From Perkinsus olseni (lineage: Eukaryota; Perkinsozoa; Perkinsida), in the NCBI GenBank assembly GCA_013115125.1, contig JABANN010000031.1, forward strand, positions 51,342-115,341: a stretch of DNA of 64,000 nucleotides, in the 5' to 3' direction. Of the stretch, positions 62,018 through 64,000 are shown one piece after another. The position numbers and the translations under genes were made by a program. Position 1 is the stretch's first letter. Each line of letters opens with the position of its first letter. The notes beneath the pieces were generated by a model. That model was not told the DNA's origin and made no database searches. It was given only the letters and a program-made list of their open reading frames with translations.

Positions 62018-63322
62018 ATGCCATCGCAAATTATCCGCATCTTGGCAGAAATTTTGGTAGCGTATATCTTCTGCGCTAAAGCTGAACCAATTTCTCTCCC
62101 AATAGCAGATCTGTATGTACCTTTGACACTGGAGTCCAGTGTCAAAGGTACATACAGATCTGCCAGTGACTGGACGGCCAGCCATTAGCTTCCGAGTGGA
62201 TTCGGGAAGCGCCAGAAGTTTCGCTATCTACGGTCCTTCATACGAGGCATTGATGGGAGAAGGAAGTTGTGGCAGGACTCGTTCGGGCTGCTACTTTTGC
62301 CCCCTGATAACCCTTGCGATGATATTCTCTCTAGGAAGAGATGGAAGACAACTCTCGGAGACGGTGACGAGTTCGAATATGTTGAGCAGTGCTCAATGAG
62401 CGCAATGTGATGCTCATCATTCCTAATAAGACGGTTCATGGTTTCAAGCTTGGATTGGCCTTCAGTTACGGGATCGTTCGTGGGAAGGAAGGCGACGTGT
62501 ATGACTTACTAGGCCTCTCCTTCGCTCGAAGTGACACACCAGAAAGTTTCTGGCAGAAACTTTCCAGTAAAAAAACAGCTCCTGAAATGGCAGGTTGTAT
62601 CCAATCTCACGTATTCTATCCGTGCCGACGGGCAAGGACCTTTCATAAGCGGAAATTTGACACTCGATTACAACAGTACATTCGGAATCCCACCTTCGCC
62701 TTCACGCTGGCATGCGAGGCCATTTAAAGGGCTGATCATTCAGGTGTGGTCACTCACATCGCTGAACTCTCACGGGGATCCGTTGACACGGCAACAGGGA
62801 AAGGTTGATGTTAAGACGGAACATACAACCTCCATCGCCCTTGTGGATAGTAGAGTCTCAGCGCTAGATGTCTCCGACGCAGATTTCGAGAGCATGGTAA
62901 AGATAACCGTTGAAGCACTGCGTCGCGATTGTCGAAAATCGCACCTTCTGGATACGGGGCAGATCATATGGAAGGATCCCGACACTGGCATTTACACGAT
63001 CAAAACACTGGCTGTCCCTTATTTACCAACACTTGTCTATTCCGTCGGAGAACACCCGGATCGCACGGAAATCAAAATACAACCGAAACATTATGCTTCT
63101 GGATGTGACACGGTGAGCTGCCAGCTGGATATCACCCTTACTCCCCACGGATACATTTGCCTCGGGCATTCCCTGTTCCGTGCCTACGATGTGAAGTTTG
63201 ATTTGTCGAACTATCAACTCTACCTCGCTCCTCACGGAGTAAACTCCGCAAGTGCTACCCGGCCTCGGTTCATCCAGCCAGAGATCAACAAACTCTCTCG
63301 GCGGGAGCGACCGCCCGAATGA
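62018..63322 (+). pseudogene. secreted pepsin-like aspartic protease, copy A, apparently broken by palindromic insertions
   Basis: ATG 62018: MPSQIIRILAEILVAYIFCA KA is a signal peptide, then EPISLPIADLYVPLTL. The active-site block FRVDSGSARSFAIYGPSYEA (about 62191-62250) has the D-[ST]-G-S of family A1. A Cys-rich loop follows (CGRTRSGCYFCPPDNPC), then LNERNVMLIIPNKTVHGFKL, GLAFSYGIVRGKEGDVYDLL GLSFA, NLTYSIRADGQGPFISGNLT, SIALVDSRVSALDVSD (second active-site position, D kept but TG changed) and HYASGCDTVSCQLDITLTPH, stop at 63322. The reading frame changes at three places, each lying on a 1-nt-centre palindrome: 62105-62163, 62382-62396, 62542-62564. Against copy B (63800) the first palindrome adds about 41 bases. 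Unless these segments are removed from the RNA, the copy cannot make full-length enzyme. Confidence 0.7.
62105..62163. repeat. 59-base perfect palindrome, 1-nt centre, inside protease copy A
   Basis: 29-base arms without mismatch around G62134. The left arm is the normal coding sequence (matching copy B GTACCTTTGATACTGGA at about 63890); the right arm is extra. CTGGA occurs on both sides of the extra segment, as expected if synthesis left and re-entered the template there. Confidence 0.97.
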
Positions 63323-63799
63323 AAAGAGGGATGTATGCTGCAGTCCTTTGCAACTACAGAGCCATCGTAGTGATGAGAGTGATGGGATTCGATGCCAAGG
63401 CATGACTGTTGATGCTATGAATGATGTGAAGGTTGCACAAGTTCCTGGAGTTCGGTTTGAGTCTAGCTCGAGGCTCTCCGCTCAAGAGTTCGGAACTCCG
63501 ATGTTCGCGAAAGACTACAACAGTCTAGCGAAACACTGTAGCCGCTCTTATCGGGGAGCGGCATAACGCATCTTTTCGCCGTGCCGAGTTGAGCTGTGGG
63601 CGCACGCAATTTCACGAGACAGGAGACTGAGCCAGCCCCTCGGGCAGCATACCGTCTCCGTGACGGCAAGGTCTCATGGTCTGTTGGGATTTTCGCTTTT
63701 CAAGCATGGTATTCGAATAGCTCATTCCGTAGTCTCGTCGGCAAGTGTTTGTATCGCACACAGAAAGTCTGTGTTTTCTCAAGGTTGCATTTGCAAACT
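63323..63799. other. spacer between the two protease copies
   Basis: Nothing recognised. It likely contains the promoter of copy B. Confidence 0.5.
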
Positions 63800-64000
63800 A
63801 TGCATATCCTTGCCTCGGCGGCGCCCGTTGGAGCGTTCCTCACTCTAACTGGAGCTCAGCCGATCTCTCTTCCCCTCACAGAGAATGACGTACCTTTGAT
63901 ACTGGATGGCCAACCACTCAACTTCCAAGTGGACTCGGGAAGTGCCAGAAGCTTCGCTATCTATGGCCCTTCGTACGAGGCATTGGAGGGCGAAGGCAGT
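63800..64000 (+). CDS. secreted pepsin-like aspartic protease, copy B, 3' end outside window
   Basis: 67 codons open to the window end from ATG 63800. MHILASAAPVGAFLTLTGAQ is a signal peptide, then PISLPLTENDVPLILDGQPL NFQVDSGSARSFAIYGPSYE ALEGEGS, with the first catalytic Asp in VDSGSA. It aligns with copy A residue for residue outside the palindromic insertion and so shows what the undisturbed sequence looks like. Tandem secreted aspartic proteases fit a protist that digests protein outside the cell or in vacuoles, but substrate is unknown. Confidence 0.8.
   Translation, partial: MHILASAAPVGAFLTLTGAQPISLPLTENDVPLILDGQPLNFQVDSGSARSFAIYGPSYEALEGEGS

Overview
The window looks like nuclear DNA of a protist, most likely a perkinsozoan alveolate (Perkinsus-like). 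This is an inference. The seen facts are that nearly every gene is cut by many very short GT-AG introns (often about 20-60 bases), genes are close together on both strands, base composition is balanced, and the gene set is purely eukaryotic: SNF1-type kinase, polycystin channel, tubulin polyglutamylase, EMC3, USE1 SNARE, RAP-domain protein and ENT transporter. Exons were assembled by eye from conserved family motifs and splice sites, so gene ends are firmer where a stop or ATG is stated and looser elsewhere.

Layout. 1-1.8 kb: 5' part of an SNF1/AMPK kinase (minus). 3.9-9.0 kb: polycystin-2-like cation channel (plus), flanked by two copies of a roughly 450-base dispersed repeat. 10-21.5 kb: a repeat-rich zone with four copies of a small secreted glycine-rich (collagen-like) peptide gene, a TTLL1-type ligase (12.0-15.4 kb) and a GAR (Gas2) domain protein. 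22.9-30.1 kb: three same-strand paralogues of an unrecognised family (M-[VF]-C-F-x-L start, basic patch, coiled coil), with a foldback element, a tandem repeat and a 5'-truncated LINE between the second and third. 31.5-35.2 kb: two tandem paralogues with an unusual RRM-like domain. 35.8-57.1 kb: a dense housekeeping block (USE1, ENT, RanBP2 zinc finger protein, EMC3, TKL kinase, TMEM230, a protein with three U1-type zinc fingers, a mitochondrial F1-alpha-like protein, long-chain acyl-CoA synthetase). 57.3-60.6 kb: RAP-domain protein. 60.7-61.2 kb: duplicated segment carrying tRNA-Thr(AGU). 62-64 kb: two secreted pepsin-like protease copies, the first apparently broken, the second cut by the window end.

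The strongest unexplained signal is a class of near-perfect inverted repeats whose two arms are separated by exactly one nucleotide. At least 17 have arms of 9-32 bases, where about 0.24 would be expected by chance. They lie mostly in introns, repeats and intergenic DNA. In three places related copies inside this same window lack the palindrome, which suggests that each one is an insertion of a reverse-complement copy of the adjacent sequence (a template-switch footprint) and not an ancient conserved hairpin.

I saw no LTR retroelement, Polinton or other virus-like element. The genes are not an operon. The only clear functional groupings are the tandem paralogue sets.
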